64,000 bases of DNA from Bradyrhizobium sp. CER78 (GCF_029846235.1 NZ_JARVWP010000003.1:186001-250000); one strand, 5' to 3'. Positions 16,895-25,257 are shown, numbered from the stretch's first letter. The notes: generated from the sequence alone by a model not told the origin. A program made the numbers and translations.

Positions 16895-17869
16895 TCAGAT
16901 TCCTTCAAACAACACCGTGGAGAGATAGCGCTCCGAGAATGACGGCACAATCGCCAGGATGGTCTTGCCCGCAGCTTCCGGCCGCTTGCCGATCTGCAAG
17001 GCGGCCGCGATCGCGGCGCCCGACGAAATACCGCCGGGGATGCCTTCATTGCGCGCCAGCGCGCGCGCGGTCTCGATCGCCGTCGCGCTGTTGATCTTGA
17101 CGATCTCGTCGATCACGGAGCGGTCGAGGATGTCGGGAATGAAGCCAGCTCCGATGCCCTGGATCTTGTGCGGTGTGTGCTGACCGCCCGACAGCACCGG
17201 GCTCTCCTCCGGCTCCACGGCGACGATCCGCAACGACGGCTTGCGCGGCTTCAGCACCTGCCCGACGCCGGTGATGGTGCCGCCGGTGCCGACGCCGGCG
17301 ACGAAGTAATCGATGTTGCCGCCGGTGTCGTTCCAGATCTCCTCCGCGGTGGTGCGGCGATGGATTTCCGGATTGGCGAGGTTCTTGAACTGCTGCGGCA
17401 TGACCGCGTTGGGTGTCGTGCGCACGAGTTCTTCGGCGGTCGCGATCGAGCCCTTCATGCCCTGCGCCGCCGGGGTCAGCACGATCTCCGCGCCGAGGAA
17501 GGCCAGCATCCGCCGCCGCTCGATCGACATCGACTCCGGCATCACGAGCTTCAACCGATAGCCGCGCGATGCCGCGACATAGGCCAGCGCAATTCCGGTG
17601 TTGCCTGAGGTCGGCTCGATCAGCACGGTGTCGGCGTTGATGATGCCGGCCTTCTCCATTGCCACGATCATCGCCGCCCCGATGCGGTCCTTCACGCTCG
17701 CCGCCGGATTGAAGTATTCCAGCTTGGCAAGGATCGTCGCGTTGACACCGTTCGCCTGCGGCAATCTCTGCAGCCGCACGATCGGCGTCGAGCCGATCGC
17801 ATCGACGATCGAGTCAAAGACGCGGCCGCGTCCGGGTTGCACTGCACTCGTTGTCGACGGCGCGTCCAT
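16895..17869 (-). CDS. cysK: Cysteine synthase A (O-acetylserine sulfhydrylase)
   Basis: A 324-residue PLP enzyme of fold type [14 protein letters not shown] carries the Schiff-base Lys, [11 protein letters not shown] is the substrate-binding loop, [10 protein letters not shown] binds the PLP phosphate, and [12 protein letters not shown] is near the C-terminus. It makes L-cysteine from O-acetylserine and sulfide in the cytosol. The N-terminus carries about 15 extra residues with Thr/Ser before the core, within the family's range. It is followed after 17 nt by the BrnA-like gene. A close O-acetyl-L-serine or O-phosphoserine variant cannot be excluded. Confidence 0.94.
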   Translation of the reverse strand: MDAPSTTSAVQPGRGRVFDSIVDAIGSTPIVRLQRLPQANGVNATILAKLEYFNPAASVKDRIGAAMIVAMEKAGIINADTVLIEPTSGNTGIALAYVAASRGYRLKLVMPESMSIERRRMLAFLGAEIVLTPAAQGMKGSIATAEELVRTTPNAVMPQQFKNLANPEIHRRTTAEEIWNDTGGNIDYFVAGVGTGGTITGVGQVLKPRKPSLRIVAVEPEESPVLSGGQHTPHKIQGIGAGFIPDILDRSVIDEIVKINSATAIETARALARNEGIPGGISSGAAIAAALQIGKRPEAAGKTILAIVPSFSERYLSTVLFEGI

Positions 17870-18109
17870 CAGGCGGCTCCTGTTGCGGGATGTGCTGGGA
17901 ATAAGCGGTCTTCCCTCATTTGGAGCAGCGCGTCATGACGCGCAAGTGAGAAACCGCTGCGACGCACATTCGTTGCATCTTCGCTGCATCGCAAAAATCA
18001 GAACCCGCACAAATAACGTAAAAGCTACGCATTTGTGTTGCGACAAGGTCAAACAAATGGGCTTATATACTTTCGTCAGGTGCAGCTCAGAACGCAAAGG
18101 GAGGCGCAC

Positions 18110-18331
18110 ATGCCAGCACTTGCTGAAGTTCGGTCGACCGTCGCGTCCAGACCCGATCCGCGCGGCAGCGATTTGCCGACTTGTCCGGTATGTGCTGACT
18201 CAATGGTCGCGGCGGAAGCGTCCGCGTACCTGTTCGACAATCTGATCAGCTATCTCTGGACCTGCGACAATTGCGGTTACGGATTCGTGACCAAGCACTC
18301 GGTCAAACCAATCCCGATCGTGTGCAACTGA
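18110..18331 (+). CDS. Small zinc-ribbon hypothetical protein
   Basis: The 73-residue protein has two CxxC knuckles, CPVC (about residue 25) and CDNC (about residue 53), separated by a Tyr/Trp-containing linker. This is a classic zinc ribbon of about 35 residues ending GYGFVTKHSV. AAAGGGAGG lies seven bases before the ATG at 18110, an excellent ribosome site. It could be a nucleic-acid or protein adaptor; no known family name comes to mind. Confidence 0.8.
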   Translation: MPALAEVRSTVASRPDPRGSDLPTCPVCADSMVAAEASAYLFDNLISYLWTCDNCGYGFVTKHSVKPIPIVCN

Positions 18332-18341
18332 TCATACAAGC

Positions 18342-19475
18342 TCATCTCGGAGCGATGTCACCGCGCGCCCAACCGGCGCGCGTTTTCGTTCTGAAATCCT
18401 CGAACGTGCCGTTGGCCACCGCGTCGCGGATGCCCTGCATCAGTTCCTGGTAATAGGCGACGTTGATTTCGGACAGCAGCATTGCCCCAAGGGTTTCGCC
18501 TGCCCGCACCAGATGGTGCAGATAGGCGCGCGAATAATCGCGTGCCGCCGGCCACGGGCTCTCCTCGTCGAGCGGACGCGGATCGTCGATGTGACGGGCG
18601 TTACGCAGATTGATCTGTCCGAACCGGGTGAACGCCATGCCGTGGCGCCCGTTCCGTGTCGGCATCACACAATCGAACATGTCGACCCCGCGTGCCACCG
18701 CCTCCAGAATGTCCTCCGGCGTGCCGACTCCCATCAGATAGCGTGGCCGATCGACCGGGAGCGCCGGTGCGGTCTCCTCGATCATCGCCAGCATCACCGC
18801 CTGCGGCTCGCCGACCGCCAGCCCGCCGATCGCGTAGCCGTGAAAGCCGATGTCCGTCAGGGAGCGCGCGCTGGTGTGACGGAGATCGGGGATATCGCCG
18901 CCCTGCACGATGCCGAACAGCATGTAGCCGTCGGGCGCGCGCTCGAAGGCGCGCTTGGAGCGTTCGGCCCAGCGCAGCGAGAGCTGCATCGCGCGCTCGA
19001 CGTCGGTGCGCTCGGCCGGCAGCCGCACGCATTCATCCATCTGCATCGTGATGTCGGAGCCGAGCAGCCGCTGCACCTCGATCGAGCGTTCCGGCGAGAG
19101 CTCGACCTTGGCGCCGTCGATATGCGAGCGGAAGGTCACGGCCTTCTCGGTCACCTTGCGCAGCTCCGAGAGCGACATCACCTGGAAGCCGCCGGAATCC
19201 GTCAGCATCGGACCGCCCCAGCCGGTGAAGCGCTGCAGCCCGCCAAGCCCCGCGATCCGCTCGGCGCCCGGCCGCAGCATCAGGTGATAGGTGTTGCCGA
19301 GCACGATATCGGCGCCGGCATCGCGCACCTCGCGCCAATGCATGCCCTTCATCGCGCCCGCGGTGCCGACCGGCATGAATGCCGGCGTCCGGACGGGACC
19401 ATGCGGCGTGGTCAGGCGTCCGGTGCGGGCGGCGCCGTCGGTTGCCAGCAGCTCGAAATGATTGGGAAGATTCAT
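18342..19475 (-). CDS. tgt: Queuine/preQ1 tRNA-guanine transglycosylase lacking the usual zinc ligands
   Basis: The 377-residue TIM-barrel enzyme exchanges the wobble guanine of tRNA(Asp/Asn/His/Tyr) for preQ1. It carries [13 protein letters not shown] with general-base Asp93, GIVQGG near 188-193, and [15 protein letters not shown] with nucleophile Asp268. Compared with my memory of the Zymomonas enzyme, the zinc site is replaced: the three Cys of CxCxxC align with Ser307, Trp309 and Ala312 ([16 protein letters not shown]), and the distal His aligns with Ile337 (SEINVAYY). The rest is well conserved, so the enzyme is probably active without structural zinc. queA lies 4.6 kb away on the same strand. 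Confidence 0.95.
   Translation of the reverse strand: MNLPNHFELLATDGAARTGRLTTPHGPVRTPAFMPVGTAGAMKGMHWREVRDAGADIVLGNTYHLMLRPGAERIAGLGGLQRFTGWGGPMLTDSGGFQVMSLSELRKVTEKAVTFRSHIDGAKVELSPERSIEVQRLLGSDITMQMDECVRLPAERTDVERAMQLSLRWAERSKRAFERAPDGYMLFGIVQGGDIPDLRHTSARSLTDIGFHGYAIGGLAVGEPQAVMLAMIEETAPALPVDRPRYLMGVGTPEDILEAVARGVDMFDCVMPTRNGRHGMAFTRFGQINLRNARHIDDPRPLDEESPWPAARDYSRAYLHHLVRAGETLGAMLLSEINVAYYQELMQGIRDAVANGTFEDFRTKTRAGWARGDIAPR
18362..18386 (+). terminator. Intrinsic terminator of the zinc-ribbon gene
   Basis: The stem CGCGCGCC/GGCGCGCG with a 5-nt loop is followed by TTTT on the plus strand. It lies 31 nt past the stop and overlaps, antisense, the last codons of tgt. Confidence 0.6.
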
Positions 19476-19589
19476 GCGGCTGCTTATTGCGTGTCACTGA
19501 AGCCCGATCAACCCGTCCGATAACGGCTTCCGCGCGACTTCGTGAACGCGAACCGGCGGACGGACGCTTGCCCCGGAACGGAACCTCCA

Positions 19590-19618
19590 TTAAACAAAAC
19601 GAAACCGTATCGTTTTAT
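19590..19618 (+). promoter_or_regulatory. Promoter with TetR-type operator upstream of the patatin gene
   Basis: The imperfect palindrome AAACGAAACCGTATCGTTT at 19597-19615 (16 of 18 paired positions around a central C) overlaps a promoter-like TTAAAC-N17-TTTTAT. A near-identical core recurs at 21794-21812. Size and symmetry fit a TetR/AcrR operator, and a TetR gene lies downstream in the same unit, so autoregulation is inferred. Confidence 0.6.
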
Positions 19619-19679
19619 GTCAACAATAAGGCGACGGACCTCCCCGCCGCGACTGCAATCCGCGCGAAACCAGACCGAG

Positions 19680-20858
19680 ATGTTCTCCCTCTTCAGCGCC
19701 CGGCCTGACGGCGTCCGCCAACGGACGACAGCCGCCCATGCGATGCGGCAAGCGGCCATGCTGTGCGGGCTCGCGTTGACGCTTACCGCCTGCAGCTCGC
19801 TGCCGCGGACGCCCTACACGGCTGCCGACGCCGTCAATTCGCGGGTGCTCGATCTCGACGGCCTGCGCCGTTATGCCGACGAGCCGGCATCGAAGTTCAA
19901 GCTCGAGAAGGACAAAATCGCTCCGATCAAGACCTATCTCGCGCTCTCCGGCGGCGGCGCCGACGGCGCCTATGGCGTGGGTGTGCTCAACGGCTGGACC
20001 GCAGCCGGCAACCGTCCGAGCTTCTCGGTCGTCTCCGGCGTCAGCACCGGCGGCCTGATTGCGCCGTTTGCGTTCCTCGGCTCGCGCTACGACGACACGC
20101 TGAAGGAGGTCTACACGTCAGGCATCGCCGAAAGCCTGCTGCAGGACCCGAGCCTGATGCGGGTGCTGTTCGGCTCCGGCCTGTTCGGCAACAAGCGGCT
20201 GCGCGAGCTGGTGGCACGCTACGTCGGCGAGGACCTCCTGAGCGAGGTGGCGCGCGAGAACGCCAAGGGCCGCAAGCTCCTGATCGTCACCACCGATCTC
20301 GACACCCAGCGCACGGTGATCTGGGACATGGGACGGATCGCCGCCGTCGGCACGCCCGAGGCGCTGCAGCTGTTTCGCGACGTGATGGCCGCCTCCGCCA
20401 GCATCCCGCTGGTGTTTCCGCCGATCATGATCGATGCCGAGGGCCAGGGCCGGCGCTTCCAGGAGATGCATGTCGACGGCGGCGTGACCGCGCCGGTGCT
20501 GACGCTGCCGGACGCATTGATGTTCCGCGAGCGTGCCTGGCCCGCCAATGGCCGCATGAACATCTACATCCTCGTCAACAAGAAGCTCGAGGGCAATTTC
20601 GAGCTGGTGTCGAACTCGACGATCGACGTCGCCTCGCGCAGCATTTCCGCGATCACGCAGGCGCAGACCCGCTCCGTCATTCTCTCGACCTATGATTTCG
20701 CCCGGCGCAACCGCCTCGGCTTCCATCTGTCCTATATCGAGCGCGACTACCCGGCCCCGGAAACCCAGGGCTTCGACACGGCCTATATGCGCGCGCTCTA
20801 CCAGTACGGCTACGACAAGGCCGCCGCCGGGCAGGCCTGGACCGCGACGCCGCCCTGA
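19680..20858 (+). CDS. Patatin-like phospholipase lipoprotein
   Basis: A 392-residue protein has a signal sequence ending in lipobox LTAC (Cys at about residue 38), so it is probably an outer-membrane lipoprotein. The patatin domain has the oxyanion loop SGGGADGAYG, nucleophile elbow GVSTGG, and catalytic Asp in HVDGGV. It is expected to hydrolyse acyl esters of phospholipids. An alternative start at ATG 19743 would give a shorter signal peptide; neither has a strong ribosome site. It lies behind the operator at 19597 and 84 nt before the TetR gene, probably in one operon. Confidence 0.85.
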   Translation: MFSLFSARPDGVRQRTTAAHAMRQAAMLCGLALTLTACSSLPRTPYTAADAVNSRVLDLDGLRRYADEPASKFKLEKDKIAPIKTYLALSGGGADGAYGVGVLNGWTAAGNRPSFSVVSGVSTGGLIAPFAFLGSRYDDTLKEVYTSGIAESLLQDPSLMRVLFGSGLFGNKRLRELVARYVGEDLLSEVARENAKGRKLLIVTTDLDTQRTVIWDMGRIAAVGTPEALQLFRDVMAASASIPLVFPPIMIDAEGQGRRFQEMHVDGGVTAPVLTLPDALMFRERAWPANGRMNIYILVNKKLEGNFELVSNSTIDVASRSISAITQAQTRSVILSTYDFARRNRLGFHLSYIERDYPAPETQGFDTAYMRALYQYGYDKAAAGQAWTATPP

Positions 20859-20942
20859 GCGGCCTGCCCCCGGTACCGCCGAATGGACGAATCCGCACCG
20901 CGCGGGTTATAGACCGGACGAACCCGTCCGACGCACAACGAG

Positions 20943-21716
20943 ATGAATGGGCAAATGGGATTGACGGCTACCAAGGCCAAGGCGGCCAACAAGGCGGCCA
21001 AACGCGGCGTGATCAAGTCACGCGGCGGCCGGCCGACCCGGGACGCTGCGATCGAGCGCGACCAGCGGCTGATCGAGGTCGCCACCCGCCTGTTCCTCGA
21101 GCGCGGCTTTGATGCGACGTCGATCGACGCGGTGGCCGAGGCCGCCCGCGTCAGCAAACCCACCGTGTACGGCCAGTATGGCGACAAGCGCGGCCTGTTC
21201 ACGGCGGTGCTCCGGCGCGAAATTGCCCGCTGGCTCGCTCCGCTCGCCGCCGCAGCAGCCGAAGCGCAGGGCGACGGCAACTGCGACGGCTCGGCCGAGG
21301 AACGGCTGATCGAGCTCGGCCGCCAGCTCTTGGTGCTGAATTGCAGCGCGGACTCGATTGCCTTCAGCCGGATCCTGACCGCGCAGGCGATCAATTTCCC
21401 CGAGGTCGCCAAGCTCGCCGTCGACGAGGGCTGGTCGAAAGCCGTGTCCACGACCGCTGATTTCTTCGACCATCTGGCCGACAAGGGCGTGCTCGATCTC
21501 GAGGACACGACGATTGCGGCCGAGACCTTCCTCAACATGGTGGTCGGCCACACCCACCGGATGGCGACATTCGGCATTCCGATCGACATGAAGGCGGCCG
21601 AGACGCGGATGGAGGTCTCGATCCGGCTGTTCCTGTCCGGCGCCGTCGGGCCTCGGGACCGCCTGCGCGACACGGCCAAGGACGCCACCAAGGCGCGCCG
21701 CCGGCCGGCCCGCTGA
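20943..21716 (+). CDS. TetR/AcrR-family transcriptional regulator
   Basis: The 257-residue regulator has a basic, Lys/Ala-rich leader (1-30) and a TetR helix-turn-helix (about 37-90), LIEVATRLFLERGFDATSIDAVAEAARVSKPTVYGQYGDKRGLF. The AcrR-type C-terminal ligand domain follows, with LNMVVGHTHRMATFGIP near its end. No operator precedes this gene itself; the site at 19597 before the patatin gene is the likely autoregulatory target. A second match lies just past its stop. The leader is longer than typical; ATG 20955 is an alternative start. The ligand is unknown. Confidence 0.9.
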   Translation: MNGQMGLTATKAKAANKAAKRGVIKSRGGRPTRDAAIERDQRLIEVATRLFLERGFDATSIDAVAEAARVSKPTVYGQYGDKRGLFTAVLRREIARWLAPLAAAAAEAQGDGNCDGSAEERLIELGRQLLVLNCSADSIAFSRILTAQAINFPEVAKLAVDEGWSKAVSTTADFFDHLADKGVLDLEDTTIAAETFLNMVVGHTHRMATFGIPIDMKAAETRMEVSIRLFLSGAVGPRDRLRDTAKDATKARRRPAR

Positions 21717-21782
21717 CGACTTCAGCAGGATCGTCCTATCGCCTCGCACGTTATCGTGAGCAGTCTTTGATGGCGGGTGGCC

Positions 21783-21812
21783 TTGAATAAACAGAACGAA
21801 ACCGTATTGTTT
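21783..21812 (+). promoter_or_regulatory. Second TetR-type operator, overlapping a promoter-like sequence
   Basis: GAACGAAACCGTATTGTTT at 21794-21812 shares 17 of 19 bases with the site at 19597-19615. It overlaps TTGAAT-N16-TATTGT. It lies 78 nt after the tetR stop and 185 nt before the PepSY-type gene, so that gene may belong to the same regulon. Confidence 0.55.
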
Positions 21813-21920
21813 AGTTGCAAAGAGACGCGGAACCAAGTTCAGCCCCCAACGGTTTTGTGTCGCCTTGTAAACTTCGACCGTCACGACGGAGCAGCCGCCA
21901 TCGCTTCGTCTGAACGTTCG

Positions 21921-21953
21921 GCGGCCGACCTCTGACTAACGGAGGTCGGCCGC
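21921..21953 (+). terminator. 12-bp hairpin, possible terminator
   Basis: GCGGCCGACCTC and GAGGTCGGCCGC form a perfect stem around a 9-nt loop, followed only by ATCTTCT. The U-run is weak, so this is either a weak terminator or a leader hairpin of the gene at 21997. Confidence 0.5.
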
Positions 21954-21996
21954 ATCTTCTCTGCCTGGGCGGCGGTTCGACGCGACGGATGCGACC

Positions 21997-22626
21997 ATGA
22001 CGACGGGACGACTACAGGCACTGCGGCGTTGGGCATTCGGAACGGGGCTGCTTGCGACCGTGCTGCTGGCCCTGCCCTTGAGCCTGCCCTTGGCGTCGCC
22101 GGCCCATGCGGTCACCGGCTCGGCCGCCGCAGCTCTCACTCCGCCCGACAATGACAGCGCGTTCGACATGCACGCGGTACGCCGCGAGCTCGACAGCTTC
22201 CAGTCCGCCCAGATCACGCTGCGCAAGGCGATGGCGATCGCGGAGGCGCTGCACGCCGGCGCGATCACCGCCGATGTCAGCTTCGACGGCGCGACGGAGC
22301 CCGCGGTCTACCGGGTCAAGACCATGCAGCGGGACCGCATCTGGCAGCATTCGATTGACGCCTCGACCGGCGAAGTGATCGGTGGCGAGGCGCCTTCGTC
22401 ACTGGCATCCCTTGGTGCCGAAGACCGTGACAACCTCGCCGTGCTCCGCGCGCTCCGCCATCGCCTCGCCGATGCGGTGCGGGTTGCCGAACACACCACC
22501 TCGGGCAAGGCGATCAGCGGCGGCCTGATGCGCGAACGCGGCAAGCTCAATTTCGTCATCGTGGTGCTCGCCGGCAGTGATCTGAAAGAGGTCATCCTCG
22601 AACCGCCGGGCGCACGGAGGCGCTGA
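21997..22626 (+). CDS. Exported PepSY-like domain protein
   Basis: This 209-residue protein has a signal peptide (about 1-39, hydrophobic core LLATVLLALPLSLPL, ending AHA). A PepSY-like domain follows, with ITLRKAMAIAEALHAGAITADVSFDGATEPAVYRVKT and DASTGEVIGGE, the beta-hairpin with the typical D-x-x-T-G-x-V turn. Such domains inhibit proteases or sit in periplasmic metal or signalling proteins. The second TetR-like operator lies upstream. It ends just before a tandem-repeat tract and the asd leader. Confidence 0.78.
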   Translation: MTTGRLQALRRWAFGTGLLATVLLALPLSLPLASPAHAVTGSAAAALTPPDNDSAFDMHAVRRELDSFQSAQITLRKAMAIAEALHAGAITADVSFDGATEPAVYRVKTMQRDRIWQHSIDASTGEVIGGEAPSSLASLGAEDRDNLAVLRALRHRLADAVRVAEHTTSGKAISGGLMRERGKLNFVIVVLAGSDLKEVILEPPGARRR

Positions 22627-22640
22627 GACCGGCGACGGCG

Positions 22641-22697
22641 CCAGGTTTTCCCTTGCGAGGTTTTCTCTTGCCAGGTTTTCTCTTGCCAGATTTTCGC
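22641..22697. repeat. 15-bp tandem repeat, nearly four units
   Basis: Four successive units of the type CCAGGTTTTCTCTTG lie end to end, the last incomplete and more divergent. They sit between the PepSY gene and the promoter of the asd leader. Confidence 0.85.
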
Positions 22698-22707
22698 CCA
22701 AAAGCCG

Positions 22708-22736
22708 TTGACGGACGCCGTTCCGTCCCGCATAAG
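22708..22736 (+). promoter_or_regulatory. Promoter of the asd leader transcript
   Basis: TTGACG at 22708-22713 and CATAAG at 22731-22736 are separated by 17 nt. A start of transcription about seven bases downstream would fall at 22742-22744, directly before the leader ATG at 22745. The leader would thus be leaderless or nearly so, as known for trpL in rhizobia. Confidence 0.65.
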
Positions 22737-22744
22737 TCGGCACC

Positions 22745-22816
22745 ATGATCACCGCGACCAAACGCACCACCAAAACCACCAAGCCCTCCGGGGCCTCGGG
22801 AGGCGTGCGCGCGTAG
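22745..22816 (+). CDS. Thr/Lys-rich leader peptide of a putative asd attenuator
   Basis: This 23-codon frame runs from ATG 22745 to TAG 22814 and was read by eye. Residues 3-13 hold six Thr (all ACC) and three Lys, including the runs TT-K-TT-K, then a Pro/Ser/Gly tail. Thr and Lys are end products of the aspartate pathway, and asd lies 94 nt downstream behind an intrinsic terminator. Control codons, terminator and target gene thus have the layout of a translation-dependent attenuator such as thrL. A segment right after the control codons (CGGGGCCTC, 22789-22797) could pair with the terminator's left arm (GAAGCCCCG, 22843-22851) with one mismatch, providing an antiterminator. There is no Shine-Dalgarno, consistent with leaderless translation. 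Confidence 0.72.
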   Translation: MITATKRTTKTTKPSGASGGVRA

Positions 22817-22843
22817 TCGGTCGAACCGCATCATCTTCACCCG

Positions 22844-22876
22844 AAGCCCCGCCTGATAAAGGTCCGGGGCTTTTTT
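22844..22876 (+). terminator. Attenuator terminator upstream of asd
   Basis: The stem AAGCCCCG/CGGGGCTT (22844-22851 with 22865-22872) is extended by an inner CCT/AGG across a bulge and followed by T6. It lies 28 nt after the leader stop and 34 nt before the asd start codon, inside the predicted 5' leader rather than behind a gene. Confidence 0.8.
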
Positions 22877-22909
22877 GTTGTCTGCAGCACATCTCAAACG
22901 GAGGACAAA

Positions 22910-23935
22910 GTGAGTAACGATCCCGTCGTCGCGATTGTCGGCGTCACCGGCGCAGTCGGCGCCGAATTCATCGCCACCATGGACAAGCGCGGCTTCCGCG
23001 TCGGCAAGCTGAAGGCGCTGGCGAGCGCCCGCTCGGCCGGCAAGACCGTCAGCTTCCGCGGCCAGCCGGTCGTGATCGAGGAGCTGACCGAGCGCGCCTT
23101 CGAGGGCGTCGACATCGCGCTGTTCTCGGCGGGCAGTGGCATCTCGAAGAAGTTCGCGCCGGTGGCGGTGAAGTCCGGTGCCGTCGTGGTCGACAACTCC
23201 TCGGCGTTCCGCATGGATCCGAACGTGCCGCTGGTGATCCCCGAGATCAACGCCAACCGCATCCGCGACCACAAGGGCATCATCGCCAACCCGAACTGCG
23301 CGGCCATCACCGCGCTGGTGCCGCTGTGGCCGATCCACCAGAAGAACCGCATCAAGCGCGTGATCATCTCCACCTACCAGGCCGCCAGCGGCGCGGGCGC
23401 CGCTGCGATGGAGGAGCTGGTCGAATCGACCCGCGCCAATCTCAACGGACAGGTCTACACCCCGAAGGTGATGCCGCACCCCTACGCCTTCAACCTGTTC
23501 AACCACAACACCGCGGTCGATCCGGAGACCGGCTACAACGACGAGGAGACCAAGGTCATCAAGGAGACCCGCAAGATCTTCGAGGACGAGAAGATCGCGA
23601 TCGGCGTCACCTGCGTGCGGGTGCCGGTGCTGCGCGCGCATTGCGAGGCGATCACCTTCGAGTGCGAGAAGCCGATCACCGAGGACCAGGTCCGCGCCAT
23701 CATGGCGCAAGCGCCGGGCGTCAAGATCGTCGACGATCGCGCCAAGAACTACTTCCCGATGCCGATCGACGCTTCCGGCCAGGACGACGTGCTGGTCGGC
23801 CGCATCCGCAAGGATCTCAGCGATCCCTCGGGGCACTCGATCTCGATGTTCGTGGCGGCCGACCAGCTGCTCAAGGGCGCCGCGCTGAACGCGGTGCAGA
23901 TCGCCGAGTTGCTGCCCGAACGCGCGATGGCGTGA
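22910..23935 (+). CDS. asd: Aspartate-semialdehyde dehydrogenase
   Basis: The 341-residue enzyme reduces aspartyl phosphate to aspartate semialdehyde, the branch point to lysine/diaminopimelate, threonine and methionine. It has the NADP fold GVTGAVGAE (11-19), catalytic Cys130 in NPNC, TYQAASGAG, and base His244 in RAHCEA. The length is standard for the Gram-positive/alphaproteobacterial type. The start is GTG 22910 with GGAGG ending six bases upstream. Upstream lie the Thr/Lys leader and terminator, suggesting feedback at transcription. The downstream 130 nt hold a REP element. Confidence 0.96.
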   Translation: MSNDPVVAIVGVTGAVGAEFIATMDKRGFRVGKLKALASARSAGKTVSFRGQPVVIEELTERAFEGVDIALFSAGSGISKKFAPVAVKSGAVVVDNSSAFRMDPNVPLVIPEINANRIRDHKGIIANPNCAAITALVPLWPIHQKNRIKRVIISTYQAASGAGAAAMEELVESTRANLNGQVYTPKVMPHPYAFNLFNHNTAVDPETGYNDEETKVIKETRKIFEDEKIAIGVTCVRVPVLRAHCEAITFECEKPITEDQVRAIMAQAPGVKIVDDRAKNYFPMPIDASGQDDVLVGRIRKDLSDPSGHSISMFVAADQLLKGAALNAVQIAELLPERAMA

Positions 23936-23946
23936 ATGCAAAACCC

Positions 23947-24044
23947 GTCATCCTGAGGAGCGCGAAGCGCGTCTCGAAGGATGCACGGCCCCAGTCGGGC
24001 CGTCGCCCTTCGAGACGGCCGCTGCGCGGCCTCCTCAGGGTGAC
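23947..24044. repeat. REP-like palindromic element, family B
   Basis: GTCATCCTGAGGAGC at the left is mirrored by GCGGCCTCCTCAGGGTGAC at the right. Inner complementary blocks TCTCGAAGG and CCTTCGAGA and a central ACGGCCC/GGGCCGT make a long cruciform. It sits between the converging asd and queA genes. Confidence 0.8.
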
Positions 24045-24068
24045 GGTGAAATGTCTGTGCTTGCAGGT

Positions 24069-25145
24069 CTAACTCTTTGCCCGAAACAACAAACACGCAT
24101 CGCCATACGAATAGAACCGGTAGCCGTCCCGAATCGCGTGCGCATACGCGCCTTGCATGGTCTCGAGGCCGGAGAAGGCCGAGACCAGCATGAACAGCGT
24201 CGAGCGTGGCAGGTGGAAATTGGTCAGCAGGATATCGACCGCGCGGAAGCGGTAGCCCGGCGTGATGAAGATCGAGGTTTCCGCGGCGAACGGCTGGACC
24301 TCGCCGTCCGGTGTCGTGGCACTTTCCAGCAGGCGTAGTGACGTGGTGCCGATCGCGACGATCCGGCCGCCATTTGCCCGCGCGGCATTCAAGGCGGACG
24401 CAGTCTCGGCGGTGATGCAGCCCCATTCGGCATGCATCTTGTGCTCCGAGGTCTCCTCGGTCTTGACCGGCAGGAACGTCCCGGCCCCGACATGCAGCGT
24501 CAGGCGATGCAGCGCGACACCGCGGCTCTTCAGCGCGGCCTCCAGCGCCGGCGTGAAATGCAGTCCCGCGGTGGGTGCTGCGACTGCACCTTCATTGGCG
24601 GCGAACATGGTCTGGTAGTCGCTGACGTCCTGGTCGTCGGGCGTGCGCTTGGAGGCGATATAGGGCGGCAGCGGCGTGGCGCCGACATCGGCGATGGCCT
24701 GATCGAGCACCGGGCCATGGAACGAGAATGACAGCGTCACCTCGCCCTCCTGCCCCTTGGCCTCGACCTCTGCATCGAGATTGCCGAGCAGGCAGACCTT
24801 GCCCTCATTGCCGAAGCGGATGGTGTCGCCGGGGCTAAGCTTCTTCGCCGGCTTCACCAGCGCCTGCCAGCGCGAGCCGTCGAGCCGCTTGATCAAGGTC
24901 GCCTCGATCTTCGGCTCGGTCTCGCGCCCGATCCGGCGGCCCTTGAGCTGCGCCGCGATCACCTTGGTGTCGTTGACGACAATCTGATCGCCAGGCTCCA
25001 GCCAGTGCGGCAGGTCCGCAATGCTGGCGTCGCGCAGCACGCCGTCCGGATGCACCACCAGCATCCGCGCGGAATCGCGCGGGCTCGCGGGGCGAAGCGC
25101 GATGCTTTCGGGCGGCAGTTCGAAGTCGAAGAGTTCGGTGCGCAT
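24069..25145 (-). CDS. queA: S-adenosylmethionine:tRNA ribosyltransferase-isomerase
   Basis: A 358-residue protein of full family length, acting after Tgt to build epoxyqueuosine on tRNA from the ribosyl part of SAM. Its N-terminus [29 protein letters not shown] and internal blocks [24 protein letters not shown] and [31 protein letters not shown] are diagnostic. It is the last gene of the minus-strand block coaD-ppiA-orf-ppiB-queA. In many alphaproteobacteria tgt follows directly; here it is separated by asd, the PepSY gene, tetR and the patatin gene. Confidence 0.96.
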   Translation of the reverse strand: MRTELFDFELPPESIALRPASPRDSARMLVVHPDGVLRDASIADLPHWLEPGDQIVVNDTKVIAAQLKGRRIGRETEPKIEATLIKRLDGSRWQALVKPAKKLSPGDTIRFGNEGKVCLLGNLDAEVEAKGQEGEVTLSFSFHGPVLDQAIADVGATPLPPYIASKRTPDDQDVSDYQTMFAANEGAVAAPTAGLHFTPALEAALKSRGVALHRLTLHVGAGTFLPVKTEETSEHKMHAEWGCITAETASALNAARANGGRIVAIGTTSLRLLESATTPDGEVQPFAAETSIFITPGYRFRAVDILLTNFHLPRSTLFMLVSAFSGLETMQGAYAHAIRDGYRFYSYGDACLLFRAKS

Positions 25146-25169
25146 GGGGCTCGCTGCGCCTCACGGTAC

Positions 25170-25245
25170 GTCATTCCGGGCACGCGAAGCGTGACCCGGA
25201 ATCTCGAGATTCCGGGTTCGATGCTGCGCATCGCCCCGGAATGAC
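25170..25245. repeat. REP-like palindromic element, family A copy 2
   Basis: GTCATTCCGGG...CCCCGGAATGAC outer arms enclose a perfect 22-nt palindrome around CTCGAG. It matches the copy at 15482-15556 in arms and core. It lies between ppiB and queA. Confidence 0.85.
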
Positions 25246-25257
25246 GGAGTGCTCGGC

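Noticed and set aside
22592..23941. 449-residue minus-strand frame over asd
   Set aside because: Shadow of asd; its end even translates the 15-bp tandem repeat into a QEKTW run, which is not a real protein.
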